The position numbers and the translations under genes are program-made. A model generated the notes under the pieces. The model was given only the letters and a program-made list of their open reading frames with translations, did no database searches and was not told the origin of the DNA. From Mycobacterium sp. BK086 (GTDB lineage: Bacteria > Actinomycetota > Actinomycetes > Mycobacteriales > Mycobacteriaceae), in NCBI GenBank assembly GCA_004362315.1, contig SNWL01000005.1, positions 124,001 to 188,000 of the forward strand: a stretch of 64,000 bases of DNA. The letters are read 5' to 3'. Within the stretch, counting starts at the first letter, position 1; each line of letters starts with the position of its first letter. Of this stretch, positions 6,901 to 16,163 are shown piece by piece.

Positions 6901-8345
6901 CCCGCCGGCTGATAGATCGACTTGGTCTCCAGGTAGGCGGCAAGCCCCTCGGGCCCGAGTTCGCGGCCCAGGCCACTGGCCTTTACACCGCCGAACGGCG
7001 CCGTCGGGTCGGGCAGGTAGTGGTTGATCCCCACCGTTCCCGACCGGACGCCCTTGGCGACGGCCATCCCACGCTGCGGGTCGGTGGTCCACACCGAACC
7101 ACCAAGGCCGTACGCGCTGGCGTTGGCGATGCGGACGGCGTCCTCGTCGTCGTCATAGCCGATCACCGCCAGCACCGGCCCGAAGATCTCCTCCCGGGCG
7201 ATCGCCGAGTCGTTGGAGACGTCGGCGAAAACCGTGGGCGCGACGAACCATCCGGTGTCGAGCGGACGAGTGCCGCCGGTGGTCAGGCGGGCACCGCTGC
7301 TCGCGGCGGCGGCGATGGCGGCCTCGACGCGGTCACGCTGACGCGCACTCACCAGTGGCCCGATCTGGGTTGCCGGATCCAGTGAACTGCCGACCGTCAG
7401 CGAGCCCGCCAGTGCGGTGATGACGTCGACGACGTCCGCGTAGCGGCTTCGCGGCGCAAGGATTCTGGTGCCGATGAAGCAGGTCTGGCCGTTGTTGAGC
7501 AACGTTGCGGCGAACAGCTTCTCGCCGATCACGCTCAGATCCAGGTCGGCGTCGTCGAGGATGATCGCCGCGGACTTGCCGCCGAGTTCGAGCGTGACGG
7601 GCCGCAGCAATCCGCCGCAGACCGTGGCGATCTCGCGGCCGACCTGGGTGGAACCGGTGAACGCGACCTTGTCGATTCCCGGATGCGACACCAGGTAGGC
7701 GCCCGTCTCGCGGCCGCCGGGCACCACGTTGATCACGCCGGGCGGGATATCGGATTCGGCGACCGCCTCGGCGAACAGGACCGCGTCGAACACCGTCTCG
7801 GGTGCGGGCTTGATGACGAACGTGCAGCCCGCGGCCAGCCCGGGGGCGTACTTGAACGCGCTGAGCACCTGCGGGAAATTCCACGGCACGATCGCGCCGA
7901 CGACACCGACCGGTGTCCGGGTGATCGTGGTGTGCCCGCCGAGCAGGCCGGGGCGCTCGGTGCTGAACTCCTCGGCGCAGGCCAGTTGGGCGTAGTAGCG
8001 GAGCAGCACCTGGGGGAACACCGCTTCGAGCTGGCCGGCGATCGCGACCGGCATACCGTTCTGCGAGCTGACGGCCTGTGCGATCTGCTCACTGCGCCGA
8101 TCGAGGGCGTCGGCGAGGGTCTCCATCGCGGCCGCGCGCTTGTCGGCCGGCCACTGCGGCCAGCCGCCGGGGGCGTCGAACGCGGCCCGGGCCGCGGCCG
8201 CCGCCGCGTCGATATCGGCATGGACGCCCGCGGCGACCGTGCCGAGGCGTCGCTCGTCGTTGGGGGAGACCACGACGATCTCCTCGCTCGAGCTCGGTGC
8301 GGTCCACCGGCCGCCGATCAGAAACGTGTCGTAGTGGGTGCTCAT
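6897..8345 (-). CDS. Aldehyde dehydrogenase family protein
   Basis: This is a full-length NAD(P)-dependent aldehyde dehydrogenase of 482 residues. The cofactor and catalytic motifs are VPWNFPQ, FTGSTQVGREIA, the general base in VTLELGGKSA, and the nucleophile Cys289 in GQTCF. The EEIFGPVLAV and PFGGVKASGLGRELG motifs follow. It is not closely similar to the partial enzyme at the left edge. It is a single gene whose ATG lies 13 nt from a perfect 15-bp inverted repeat, so it may be individually regulated. The substrate is not predictable. Confidence 0.93.
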   Translation of the reverse strand: MSTHYDTFLIGGRWTAPSSSEEIVVVSPNDERRLGTVAAGVHADIDAAAAAARAAFDAPGGWPQWPADKRAAAMETLADALDRRSEQIAQAVSSQNGMPVAIAGQLEAVFPQVLLRYYAQLACAEEFSTERPGLLGGHTTITRTPVGVVGAIVPWNFPQVLSAFKYAPGLAAGCTFVIKPAPETVFDAVLFAEAVAESDIPPGVINVVPGGRETGAYLVSHPGIDKVAFTGSTQVGREIATVCGGLLRPVTLELGGKSAAIILDDADLDLSVIGEKLFAATLLNNGQTCFIGTRILAPRSRYADVVDVITALAGSLTVGSSLDPATQIGPLVSARQRDRVEAAIAAAASSGARLTTGGTRPLDTGWFVAPTVFADVSNDSAIAREEIFGPVLAVIGYDDDEDAVRIANASAYGLGGSVWTTDPQRGMAVAKGVRSGTVGINHYLPDPTAPFGGVKASGLGRELGPEGLAAYLETKSIYQPAG

Positions 8346-8358
8346 GGGGCCACAACGT

Positions 8359-8393
8359 ATTCATCCCGGTACCGCAGCGGTACCGGGATGAAT
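8359..8393. repeat. Perfect 15-bp inverted repeat upstream of aldehyde dehydrogenase
   Basis: Arms at 8359-8373 (ATTCATCCCGGTACC) and 8379-8393 are exact reverse complements separated by GCAGC. The element lies between the start of the aldehyde dehydrogenase gene and the end of the small secreted protein gene, both on the minus strand. It could be an operator for the dehydrogenase or a terminator of the upstream gene. No U-run follows on the minus strand, which weakens the terminator reading. Confidence 0.75.
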
Positions 8394-8440
8394 AGCAATG
8401 CGCCCGAATGAGCGCCGGAAATATCCCTTCCGGGAGGGGG

Positions 8441-8677
8441 TTACGGGGCGTAGCAGCGCTCGTCGCCGTTGATGTTGATCCAGCAGTTGGGGCTGATGAA
8501 GTGGGCGTTGGGTCCGGGTACGTTCAGCACGCAGTTGGGGCCTTCGAGGTGGAAGCCGATCCCGCAGCCGTCGGCTGCGTTCGCGGCGGGAGCGAAGCTC
8601 AGGCCGAGGGCCAGCGCGCCGGCGGCGGCGACACTGGCGACAAGTCCTGCGGCACGCTTGGTGATCTGTGCAGTCAT
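8441..8677 (-). CDS. Small secreted protein, 78 residues
   Basis: The first 34 residues form a clear signal peptide (KR charge, hydrophobic AAGALALGLSFAPAANA with AxA cleavage site). The mature part is about 44 residues and has four cysteines (CGIGF, NCVLN, NCWIN, RCYAP), probably two disulfides. GGAGGA sits just before ATG 8677. Small secreted proteins of this kind are common in mycobacteria. I do not know a function. It is divergent from the DUF4185 gene. Confidence 0.82.
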   Translation of the reverse strand: MTAQITKRAAGLVASVAAAGALALGLSFAPAANAADGCGIGFHLEGPNCVLNVPGPNAHFISPNCWININGDERCYAP

Positions 8678-8846
8678 GGTGTCCTCCGAAGTTCTGAGCC
8701 TTGCCCTGGTTGAGCGAGGCACGAAAGGAATAGTGCGCTCGACGAAAGCGGCCGTCTGTCCGCCAAGCGGACCGTGTACCGGCCGAATTGCCCATCCGCC
8801 GATCGGGGGACGCCTAAAATATGACCGGCGAGCAACGGGGGTGGCC

Positions 8847-10241
8847 ATGCGTACAGCGGCCTATATCGGTGGACTGGGTGGATTTGCGGTGGCACTGGGC
8901 GTGGGCGCCGCGGTGACCGCCGGGTGTGGGGTCGCGTCGGCCGACGCGACCGATTCTGGATCGTCGGCCAGACAATCAACGTCGAGCACTCACTCGAGTG
9001 TTGGTCGCTCGCCACGGTCAAAACCCAAGGCCAACAACATATCCCGGGTCACGACGGTGCGGCCCAAGTCGGCGGCCGCCGTCGCCTCCTCGCCCGTCAC
9101 CACCAAGGTCGGCCAGGTGACCGGCCCCACCACGTCGACCCCGAGCCGATTCGGCATCTACGGCACCGACCTCGGCATCATGTGGGACAACGGCATGACC
9201 GGTGATAACCGCCAGGTCCTGATGATTTTCGGGGACACCTTCAGCGGCCCGAACATGACCGGCGCCTGGCGCTCCAACGTGCTGCTGCGCACCACCGATC
9301 CGATCAGCCGCGTCTTTGCTCCCGGCTCGACGATCAACCCGTTCGCTGGATCACCACTGAATTCGGCAGGCATCTCCAAGCAGGTGATCGCCGGCAGCCC
9401 ACGGTATCTCGGCCCGTTCGGCTCCGAGGTCACGGTCATCCCTACCGCGGCGATCTCAGTGCCCTATGACAACCAGTACGGCGCACGGCAATACGTCAAC
9501 TTCATGTCGGTGCGATCCTGGGACTTCGGCGGCGCGTGGACCACCAACTACTCGGCGATCGCCTACTCCGACGACAACGGCCAGAACTGGACCGTCGCTC
9601 CGGAGACCATCCGCGCGGCCAGCTGGCTGCGGTCGAGCACGCCATTCGTCTACGGAAATCAGAACTTTCAGCAGGGTGCGTTCGTCAAACCGCCCGCAGA
9701 TTCCGAAGACGCCGGGTACGTCTTTTCGTTCGGCACCCCGTCCGGCCGGCTGGGGTCGGGTTACGTGTCCAGGGTCAAAGAGGCCGACATCCTGGACCTG
9801 ACGAAGTACGAATACTGGGACGGCGACACGTGGGTGGCGGGTAAACCCGGTGCGGCGGTCCCGATCTTGCCTGCCACGCGCAGCAACCAGTACGCCGGCG
9901 GCATCCTCGGTCAGCTCGGTCTGTTCTTCGGCAGCTGGGTGGCCGGCATCTTCGGGGTGGGTGGCCCCAGTGGGCACGTCAGCGAGCTGTCGGTGCAGTA
10001 CAACACCTACCTGAACAAGTACGTCGCGATGTACTCCAGCAGCGTCGGCAGCGTGATCATGCGGACCGCCGACTCGCCGGAGGGCACCTGGTCGGCGCCC
10101 ACGACACTGGTGACCTCGGTGCAGTACCCGGGGCTGTACGCCCCGATGATGGATCCGTGGTCGACCGGTCAGGACATCTATTGGAACCTGTCGATCTGGG
10201 GCACTTACAACGTCCAGCTGATGAAGACGACGCTGACTTAG
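8847..10241 (+). CDS. Secreted DUF4185-type protein
   Basis: This is a 464-residue exported protein. The N-terminus (AAYIGGLGGFAVALGVGAAV) is a long signal region shared with other mycobacterial secreted proteins, including the fibronectin-type protein in this window. A Ser/Thr-rich linker of about 70 residues follows. The rest matches the DUF4185 pattern, which is thought to form a beta-propeller related to glycosidase folds: IYGTDLGIMWDN, VLMIFGDTFSG, and late repeats such as YVAMYSSS and SVIMRTADSPEG. Enzymatic activity is unproven. ATG 8847 is preferred; GTG 8841 is possible. Its stop shares TTAG with the convergent VOC gene. Confidence 0.8.
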   Translation: MRTAAYIGGLGGFAVALGVGAAVTAGCGVASADATDSGSSARQSTSSTHSSVGRSPRSKPKANNISRVTTVRPKSAAAVASSPVTTKVGQVTGPTTSTPSRFGIYGTDLGIMWDNGMTGDNRQVLMIFGDTFSGPNMTGAWRSNVLLRTTDPISRVFAPGSTINPFAGSPLNSAGISKQVIAGSPRYLGPFGSEVTVIPTAAISVPYDNQYGARQYVNFMSVRSWDFGGAWTTNYSAIAYSDDNGQNWTVAPETIRAASWLRSSTPFVYGNQNFQQGAFVKPPADSEDAGYVFSFGTPSGRLGSGYVSRVKEADILDLTKYEYWDGDTWVAGKPGAAVPILPATRSNQYAGGILGQLGLFFGSWVAGIFGVGGPSGHVSELSVQYNTYLNKYVAMYSSSVGSVIMRTADSPEGTWSAPTTLVTSVQYPGLYAPMMDPWSTGQDIYWNLSIWGTYNVQLMKTTLT

Positions 10242-10630
10242 GCGCCCGCGAAGAACTCCAGCGTGATGCCGTCGGGGTCGCGGAAGCTCAGCCCGGAACC
10301 GTAGGGCGCGTCGACTATTCCGCCGTGGGCGATGCCCAGCTCGTCCAGGCGCGCCTGCCACCGCTCCAGCTCGGCGCGATCCGCACAGCCGAATCCGACG
10401 TGGTCCAGGCCGACGTTGTACTCGCTGAACGGCTGATCCGACGGTGCGGTGGTGTGCTGGTGGATGCCGAACAGGGTGCCGTTGTCGAGGAGCCACACCG
10501 CGTGGTGGAAGCCGGCGTCGGTGTCCTCGTCGAGCACCGGATCCGAGCCGATCAGGGTGCGGTACCAGGGCGTGCTGACCGAGAGGTCACGCACCGTGAC
10601 CGCGACGTGGGCAAGAGCGGGAAAAGCCAT
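10238..10630 (-). CDS. VOC (glyoxalase/dioxygenase) family protein
   Basis: This is a 130-residue single-domain vicinal oxygen chelate protein. Two beta-alpha-beta modules are visible. The likely metal ligands are His in LAHVAVTVRDL, His in VGLDHVGF, and Glu in GITLEFF. ATG 10630 has GGAAGG upstream. Members act as glyoxalases, dioxygenases, isomerases or resistance proteins, so the substrate cannot be assigned. It lies 23 nt downstream of the amidohydrolase gene on the same strand and may be transcribed with it. Confidence 0.85.
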   Translation of the reverse strand: MAFPALAHVAVTVRDLSVSTPWYRTLIGSDPVLDEDTDAGFHHAVWLLDNGTLFGIHQHTTAPSDQPFSEYNVGLDHVGFGCADRAELERWQARLDELGIAHGGIVDAPYGSGLSFRDPDGITLEFFAGA

Positions 10631-10653
10631 GGCACACCTTCCTGGTGGGGGTT

Positions 10654-12363
10654 CTAACAACAGGTATTACGAGGATGGGTGGCCAGATGTTCATGCTGGC
10701 CGGTATCTGAGCCACTGATCGCGTTGACGAACATGGCCAGATCGATGCGCTCGCCGCTGAGCCAGGTGCCGCTGACACGGCTTTTCTCGGCCAACTCGGT
10801 GGGATCCACGGTGTAGGGGTCCGCGGTCAGCTCGGTGAAATCGGCGAGCTTGCCGACTTCGATCGATCCGATCATCTTGTCGCGGTGCAGGGTTCGTGCG
10901 GCGTCGATGGTGTGGGCGCGCAGCGCCTGGTCGAGGGTGATCGCCTGGTCGGCGCCGTGGACATTACCGGCCCGGGTGCGCCGGGTGACCGCGGTCTGGA
11001 TGTTGAGCACCGGTGTCGGCGGTGACACCGAGCCGTCGTTGTGTAGCGAGACCACCGCGCCGGAAGCCACCGCATCGGCGAACGGCGCCCACCGGCTGCC
11101 GTGTTCATGGTCGAACATCTGGCCGTCGAGCAGGTCGCCCCAGTAGTAGTACTGGAACGGCGCCAGTGAGACGTGCACGCCCAGGCGCGCGGCCCGGTCG
11201 AACAGCGCGCGGGTGCCCGCCCCGAGATGTTCCAGACGCCACCGATGGTCGGTGCCGAGGAGGTTGTGTCGCGTCAGGGCGTACTCGTACGCGTCGAGTG
11301 CCCGCTCGATGGCCAGATCGCCGTTGGCGTGAAAGGCCATCTGCCAGCCGGTCGGTGCGGCGACGTCGAGGATCGCGTCGAGCTCCTCGCGGCTGTAGTT
11401 CATCGATTGCACGCCACCGGCCACCGCGATGTCGATGCCCGCGGTTCGGGTGGCCTCGGTGCTCAGATACGGGAACGAGATCGCGATGTTGCCGATCCAC
11501 GGGGAGCCGTCGGTCCACAGCTTGACGCCCTGTTTGACCAGTAAAGCCTTTGGGACACCGAAGGTTTCGGAGTCGTTGTAGGTGTCGGTGGTCGACATCT
11601 CCCACATGCTGATCCGCAGCGGGGACGACGGTGCGGCGGCCAGCGCCTCGTAGGCGGCCTTGAACTTCGGGTCATAGGTCATGTCCGAGGTCGACGTGTA
11701 GCCCCCGCGTGACATCCACGCGTAGTACTCGGCCGCGCTGACCAACGGATTGCCCAGTTGGGCGAGGATCGGTCCGGCCACGGCCAGCAGCACCGCCGTC
11801 TCGAACCCCTGGCCGTCCAGGCTGCCGTCGTCGTTTCGGCCGAAATGGGCGCCAACCGGATCGGCCGGGGAATTGACGTCCCAGCCGTGTTGCTTCATCA
11901 CCGCGGTGTTGAAATACACGCCGTGCCCGGAGTTGTCGGTGACGACCGCCACCCGCTCGCCGAAGATGCGGTCGAGTTCGGGGGCTTTCGGTGACGGCCG
12001 CTTGTGCAGCAGCGCGTCGAAACCGGCGAACAGCAGGGGTGTGCTCGGGTCGGTGTTCGCGATGGCGTCGGTGAAGATCGTCTCGATATCCGACCACGTC
12101 GGCGCGTCCCACGGTGCGATCGAACGGGCCGGGGGCTGGGTGGCGATCCCACTCATGATCGGATGACTGTGCGGCTCAACGAATCCCGGTACCAGCGCCG
12201 CCGCACCGGAATCGATCAACTCGGCGTCCGGATAATCCGCCCGGCATTCCGGCACCGAGCCCACCGCCGCGATCCGGCCGTCCGCTATCACGACGGCCTG
12301 CGCGCGCGGCCGTTTCGGATCCATCGTGATGACGGTCCCGGCCGTGACAATCGTCGTCGACAT
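10654..12363 (-). CDS. Amidohydrolase family protein (YtcJ type)
   Basis: This is a 569-residue metal-dependent hydrolase. The N-terminal strand module (VTAGTVITMDPKRPRAQAVVIADGRI) is followed by the metal motif VEPHSHP, later histidines in MAFHANGDLAIERAL and RLEHLG, and the C-terminal GSIEVGKLADFTEL segment. This order is typical of YtcJ-like amidohydrolases of unknown substrate. Its ATG at 12363 overlaps the stop of the MpaB-type gene by 1 nt, so the two form an operon. A second protein of the same broad family is encoded at 49170-50921. Confidence 0.88.
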   Translation of the reverse strand: MSTTIVTAGTVITMDPKRPRAQAVVIADGRIAAVGSVPECRADYPDAELIDSGAAALVPGFVEPHSHPIMSGIATQPPARSIAPWDAPTWSDIETIFTDAIANTDPSTPLLFAGFDALLHKRPSPKAPELDRIFGERVAVVTDNSGHGVYFNTAVMKQHGWDVNSPADPVGAHFGRNDDGSLDGQGFETAVLLAVAGPILAQLGNPLVSAAEYYAWMSRGGYTSTSDMTYDPKFKAAYEALAAAPSSPLRISMWEMSTTDTYNDSETFGVPKALLVKQGVKLWTDGSPWIGNIAISFPYLSTEATRTAGIDIAVAGGVQSMNYSREELDAILDVAAPTGWQMAFHANGDLAIERALDAYEYALTRHNLLGTDHRWRLEHLGAGTRALFDRAARLGVHVSLAPFQYYYWGDLLDGQMFDHEHGSRWAPFADAVASGAVVSLHNDGSVSPPTPVLNIQTAVTRRTRAGNVHGADQAITLDQALRAHTIDAARTLHRDKMIGSIEVGKLADFTELTADPYTVDPTELAEKSRVSGTWLSGERIDLAMFVNAISGSDTGQHEHLATHPRNTCC

Positions 12364-13178
12364 CAGACGATCCGGTGTCCGCGGCGGGCCCTGGCACGCA
12401 TGTCCCAGAGATACAGCTGATACCCGAGGATCCACGCCTGGTGCGGGATCAGCTTGTCGGCCAGTCGCAATGCGGCGAGCAGCCATTCGAACCGGCGCTG
12501 CTGATCGGCACCCCACCGCAGCCGCATCATCGAGCGGAACTCGGGCGGCAGGAAGCCGGTGGTCGCGAACAGGTTGAACCGGCCCAGCGTCGCGCGCACC
12601 GGCCACGGCATAAAGGCCATGCCCGCAACGCCTTTGAGATGCTCGCGCACCGGCGGGTCGATGGTCAGGTCGTCCAGCGCGTTCTTCCAGTACTCGTCGA
12701 ACGCGGCGCGGTCGGCAGGCCACATGCTCTCGCGGACCTGCAATGTGGTGCCGAGCCGGCTGGCGTCGGCGTACACCGCGTCGGCCGCGGCGTCGTCGAG
12801 TGGGCCGTAGAGGAACTCGTGCTGGTCGATGTAATAGCGGTACAGGCACGCCGCCACCCACAGCTGCAGCTGCGGATCGAAAGCGCGGTACGACACCGGG
12901 CTCGCCGGCGTGGAGCGCACCTGGGCGTGCGCGGTGTCCACCGCGGAACGGATCAGCGCGCGGTCGGCGTCCGTCCCGATCGTGGCCGCGGCCAGATAGG
13001 TCCCCGTGGTGCGGGCCCGCTTGATCGGATGCTTGTAGACGTTGCCGCTGTCCACCGGGCTCTCCAGCACGCCGTATCCCACACCCGGGTGGGCGAGCTG
13101 CATGATCACATTGGCCGCGGGTGCCAGCGCGGCGGCGGGATTGAGCAGGTCAGAGACCCGCGTCGGATGTCGCATCAT
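12363..13178 (-). CDS. MpaB-type oxygenase (DUF2236)
   Basis: This is a 271-residue protein of the DUF2236/MpaB family, which includes heme-dependent oxygenases such as latex-clearing protein and fungal MpaB. Visible family features are the early histidine in [12 protein letters not shown], the conserved [15 protein letters not shown] region, DPQLQLWV, and the later helical part. I chose ATG 13178 because GAGG lies 5 nt upstream; the ATG at 13202 would leave only 21 nt to the divergent cobD. It overlaps the amidohydrolase gene by 1 nt. The substrate is unknown. Confidence 0.83.
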   Translation of the reverse strand: MMRHPTRVSDLLNPAAALAPAANVIMQLAHPGVGYGVLESPVDSGNVYKHPIKRARTTGTYLAAATIGTDADRALIRSAVDTAHAQVRSTPASPVSYRAFDPQLQLWVAACLYRYYIDQHEFLYGPLDDAAADAVYADASRLGTTLQVRESMWPADRAAFDEYWKNALDDLTIDPPVREHLKGVAGMAFMPWPVRATLGRFNLFATTGFLPPEFRSMMRLRWGADQQRRFEWLLAALRLADKLIPHQAWILGYQLYLWDMRARARRGHRIV

Positions 13179-13223
13179 TGCGGCCTCATGGGGGCAGTAC
13201 ATCACGTGTGAGAGAGTGCCGGG

Positions 13224-14186
13224 GTGTTTGCGCGCAGACGGTGGCGGGGTGTCGGCATCCTTGCCGCCCAGATGGCGGACGTGGCTCTCGGCGATCCGGT
13301 CCGTGGCCATCCTGTCGCGGGGTTCGGTTGGTGTGCAGCCGCACTCGAAAAGCTGACCTACCGCGACAGCAGGGCCGCCGGTGCGGTGCACACCGGTGTG
13401 CTGCTGGGCGGGCTTGCCGTCGCGGGTGTGCTGGCGCAGCGGGGTACGAGCGGGCCCGGGCTGGCGGTGGCGACGGCCTCGGCCACGTGGGCGGCGCTGG
13501 GCGGAACGACGCTGGGCCGCACCGGTGATGGGGTGGCCGACCTGCTGGCCGCCGGTGACATCGACGGTGCGCGGGCGCTGTTGCCGTCGCTGTGCGGCCG
13601 CGACCCGTCGGCACTCGACACCGACGGTCTGGCCAGGGCGGCCATGGAATCGGTGGCCGAGAACACGTCCGACGCCCATGTCGCGCCGCTGCTGTGGGCG
13701 GCCGTCGGGGGAGTGCCGGGGGTCATGGTTTACCGCGGTGTCAACACCCTGGATGCGATGATCGGACACAAATCTCCGCGCTATGCCCGGTTCGGTTGGG
13801 CGGCAGCGCGTTTGGACGACGCCGCCAACTACGTCGCCGCCCGGGTGGGTGGCGCGCTGGTGGTGGTCTGCGCGCCGGTGGTCGGCGGTTCGCCGGCGGG
13901 CGCGCTGCGGGCCTGGCGCGGTGATGCGGCGCGGCACCCGAGCCCGAACGCCGGCGTGGTGGAGGCGACGTTCGCCGGTGCGCTGGGGGTGCGTTTGGGC
14001 GGGCCCACCCAGTACCACCATCAGCTGGAGATCCGGCCCACCCTCGGTGACGGCCACATCCCGGGGATCGACGACCTGCGCCGGGCGGTGCGGCTGTCAC
14101 GCGCCGTGCAGTTCGCCGCCGCGGCGGTCGCGATCGGCCTTACTGCCGTCGGCCGTAGCGGTCGGCGAGCTTGTCCTCGACGGTGA
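13224..14186 (+). CDS. cobD: Adenosylcobinamide-phosphate synthase CobD/CbiB
   Basis: This is an integral membrane enzyme of cobalamin synthesis. It joins the aminopropanol arm to adenosylcobyric acid. Its 320 residues carry the family motifs [17 protein letters not shown], the conserved [14 protein letters not shown] and [18 protein letters not shown] segments, and hydrophobic helices at both ends. The GTG start matches the remembered N-terminus of the M. tuberculosis protein Rv2236c. It is convergent with the SURF1 gene and overlaps it by 47 nt, so the last 15 residues are coded over that gene's 3' end. Confidence 0.93.
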   Translation: MFARRRWRGVGILAAQMADVALGDPVRGHPVAGFGWCAAALEKLTYRDSRAAGAVHTGVLLGGLAVAGVLAQRGTSGPGLAVATASATWAALGGTTLGRTGDGVADLLAAGDIDGARALLPSLCGRDPSALDTDGLARAAMESVAENTSDAHVAPLLWAAVGGVPGVMVYRGVNTLDAMIGHKSPRYARFGWAAARLDDAANYVAARVGGALVVVCAPVVGGSPAGALRAWRGDAARHPSPNAGVVEATFAGALGVRLGGPTQYHHQLEIRPTLGDGHIPGIDDLRRAVRLSRAVQFAAAAVAIGLTAVGRSGRRACPRR

Positions 14187-14961
14187 CCGGGGCTGCTGCC
14201 TGCTTCCCGGCGGCCGCCGCAGCATCGCGCCGGCGGGCCTTGATCTCCGAATAGGCGAAGTAGCCCAGCCCGATCGGGGCAACGATGCCGAACGCGATCC
14301 ACTGAATGCCGTACGACAGGAACGGCCCCGGGTCCAGATGCGGGAGTTCGGCGACGCCGAGAACGCCGGGCTGGTTCTCCACCAACTGCAGATACGAGCC
14401 CGCCAGCGGCACCCCGGTCGCCCTCGTCACTTCTTTGGTGTCGATGGCATAGACCTGGGTGAAGCCGTCTTCGCGCAGCGGCGGCTTGTCGGCGGGTGCG
14501 GTTTCCGAATCACGCAGCCGCGCCGTGATCGACACCGTGCCGGACGGAACCGGCGCGACGTCGGGCACCTTGTTGCCCTGGATCGGGAGAACATAGCCGC
14601 GGTCGACCAGCACCGTCGGGCCGCCGTCGACCGTGAACGGCACCAGCACGTTGAAGGCAGGTGACCCACCGACCACCCGCAGCCGGGCCAGCACCTGCGC
14701 GGCGGGCAGATAGTGCCCGGTGGCGGTCACCCGGTGCCATTGGGCATCCGGCGCCGACGAATCCTGGTGCGGCAGAACAGTTGTCACCGGAACCGGATCG
14801 GCCTTCAGCGAATTCTCGATCTGGGAGTTCTCCCGGTTGGTCTTGGTGTTCTTGCCCAGCTGCCAGGGGGCCAGCACGGTGAAGCAGAGGTAGGCGAACG
14901 CGACGACCACCAACGCCAGGGCGATCCAGCCCGGGCGCAGCAGGAACGTCAGCCGCTTCAT
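14140..14961 (-). CDS. SURF1-family protein (cytochrome oxidase biogenesis)
   Basis: This is a 273-residue membrane protein with one helix at residues 10-31 and one near 218-238, flanking a large extracytoplasmic domain. The family signatures are APWQLGKN, VLVDRGYVLP, and GIQWIAFGIVAPIGLGYFAY near the C-terminus. SURF1 helps to build heme-copper cytochrome oxidase. Gene order (cobD, this gene, ptpA, ptkA) matches Rv2236c-Rv2232 of M. tuberculosis. Its ATG overlaps the stop of ptpA by 1 nt. Confidence 0.9.
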   Translation of the reverse strand: MKRLTFLLRPGWIALALVVVAFAYLCFTVLAPWQLGKNTKTNRENSQIENSLKADPVPVTTVLPHQDSSAPDAQWHRVTATGHYLPAAQVLARLRVVGGSPAFNVLVPFTVDGGPTVLVDRGYVLPIQGNKVPDVAPVPSGTVSITARLRDSETAPADKPPLREDGFTQVYAIDTKEVTRATGVPLAGSYLQLVENQPGVLGVAELPHLDPGPFLSYGIQWIAFGIVAPIGLGYFAYSEIKARRRDAAAAAGKQAAAPVTVEDKLADRYGRRQ

Positions 14962-15458
14962 CAGCCGGTCAGACCCTCGTCGGCCAGCCGCTCGTCGACC
15001 CAGGCGTGCAGGCCCGGCAGGGCCGCGGCGATCACGGTGAACGTCTCTTCGAAGTCGGCGTGGCTGCCGTAATAGGGGTCCTCGACGTCGTCGGCGTGCT
15101 TACCCGACCGCGGGTCGAACGACCGCAGCAACCGCACCCGCTCGGGTTCCACCCCGAGGTGGGTCAGCATGCGCACATGGTTGCGACCCAGCGCGATCAC
15201 CAGGTCGGCGCCAAGGTGGTCGTCGTCCACCTGGGCCGCGGCGTGCTCGGTCGGATAGCCGTGCTGGCGCAACACGGCGTTGGCGCGCTCGTCGGCGCCG
15301 TCGCCGACATGCCAGTTCCCCGTCCCGGCGCTGCTCACCCGGACCACGCCGGCCAGGCCGCGCTGGTCGATCTGGTGGGCGAACATCTTCTCCGCCATCG
15401 GTGACCGGCAGATATTGCCCGAGCAGACGAACGTCACATGCAGCGCAGGTTCAGACAC
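14961..15458 (-). CDS. ptpA: Low-molecular-weight protein tyrosine phosphatase PtpA
   Basis: This is a 165-residue phosphatase. The P-loop CSGNICRS has nucleophile Cys12 and Arg18; the general acid is Asp127 in DPYYGS, whose two tyrosines correspond to the pair phosphorylated by PtkA in M. tuberculosis. In that species secreted PtpA blocks phagosome maturation; in an environmental species the role is presumably endogenous. The GTG start at 15458 overlaps the stop of the upstream HAD gene by 8 nt, which supports co-translation of kinase and phosphatase. Confidence 0.95.
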   Translation of the reverse strand: MSEPALHVTFVCSGNICRSPMAEKMFAHQIDQRGLAGVVRVSSAGTGNWHVGDGADERANAVLRQHGYPTEHAAAQVDDDHLGADLVIALGRNHVRMLTHLGVEPERVRLLRSFDPRSGKHADDVEDPYYGSHADFEETFTVIAAALPGLHAWVDERLADEGLTG

Positions 15459-16122
15459 CAAGCACCTCCCGCAGCGCCGGCACCGTCGCCACATGGGCGG
15501 CCGCGGCGTCGGCAAGGTGCGGCTCGGTGAAATCGGCCGCGCCGTAGCCCCAGCCCACCACGACGGTGTCGATCCCGTGCTCGGCGGCACCTTCGACGTC
15601 GTGGGCGCGATCGCCCACCATCAGAATTCGATCGGGCAGCGGCTGGAGCTGGCCCAGTGCGTGCGCCAGCACGTCGGCCTTGCTCGAGCGTGCTCCGTCG
15701 ACGCTGGCGCCGGCGATCACGTCGAAGTACTCCGCCAGTTCGAAATGCTCGAGGATCCGCCGTGCGGTGGGCTCGGCCTTGGAGGTGGCCACCGCCATGC
15801 GCACCCCCGCCGCGCGCAGGTCGCCCAGCAGCTGCGGAATGCCGTCGAACAGGCTGTTCATCGCCCAGCCGCGGCTGGTGTAGTCGGCGCGATAGGCCGC
15901 GATCGCCTCGTCGGCGCGCTCGCCGAGGCCCAAACCGGACAGAGTCAGATGCATCGGCGGTCCGACCACCCGGGTGGCCAGGTCACCGGCGGGAACCTCG
16001 GCGCCGACCGCGGCCAGCGCGTGCCGGAAGCTGGCCAGGATGCCGTCGGCCGAGTCGGTGAGGGTGCCGTCGAGATCGAAGATCACCAACTGGGGGCGGG
16101 TGTCGGAGGCCGTGCTTGTCAC
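15451..16122 (-). CDS. ptkA: HAD-family hydrolase, PtkA-like
   Basis: This is a 223-residue HAD protein with the nucleophile motif DLDGTLTDS (Asp16, Asp18), a helical cap, motif II in VATSKAEPT, and [12 protein letters not shown] as motif III/IV. By fold it resembles phosphoglycolate phosphatase. By position next to ptpA it corresponds to M. tuberculosis Rv2232, reported as the tyrosine kinase PtkA. The M. tuberculosis protein carries a disordered N-terminal extension of about 80 residues that is absent here, and there is no room for one upstream. Kinase function is therefore less certain than the HAD fold. Confidence 0.85.
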   Translation of the reverse strand: MTSTASDTRPQLVIFDLDGTLTDSADGILASFRHALAAVGAEVPAGDLATRVVGPPMHLTLSGLGLGERADEAIAAYRADYTSRGWAMNSLFDGIPQLLGDLRAAGVRMAVATSKAEPTARRILEHFELAEYFDVIAGASVDGARSSKADVLAHALGQLQPLPDRILMVGDRAHDVEGAAEHGIDTVVVGWGYGAADFTEPHLADAAAAHVATVPALREVLGV

Positions 16123-16150
16123 CGGTCCATTGTTGCCGATCGCCGCGCAC

Positions 16151-16156
16151 TACTGT
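16151..16156 (+). promoter_or_regulatory. -10 box (TACTGT) of leaderless Nif3-like gene
   Basis: TACTGT is followed by 7 nt and then GTG 16164. The spacing fits a transcript that starts at the start codon and favours 16164 over GTG 16167 or 16176. Confidence 0.5.
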
Positions 16157-16163
16157 TCATGAC

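Noticed and set aside
8359-8393. Classical intrinsic terminator
   Set aside because: The hairpin is strong but no U-tract follows on either strand, so I list it as an inverted repeat of unknown role.
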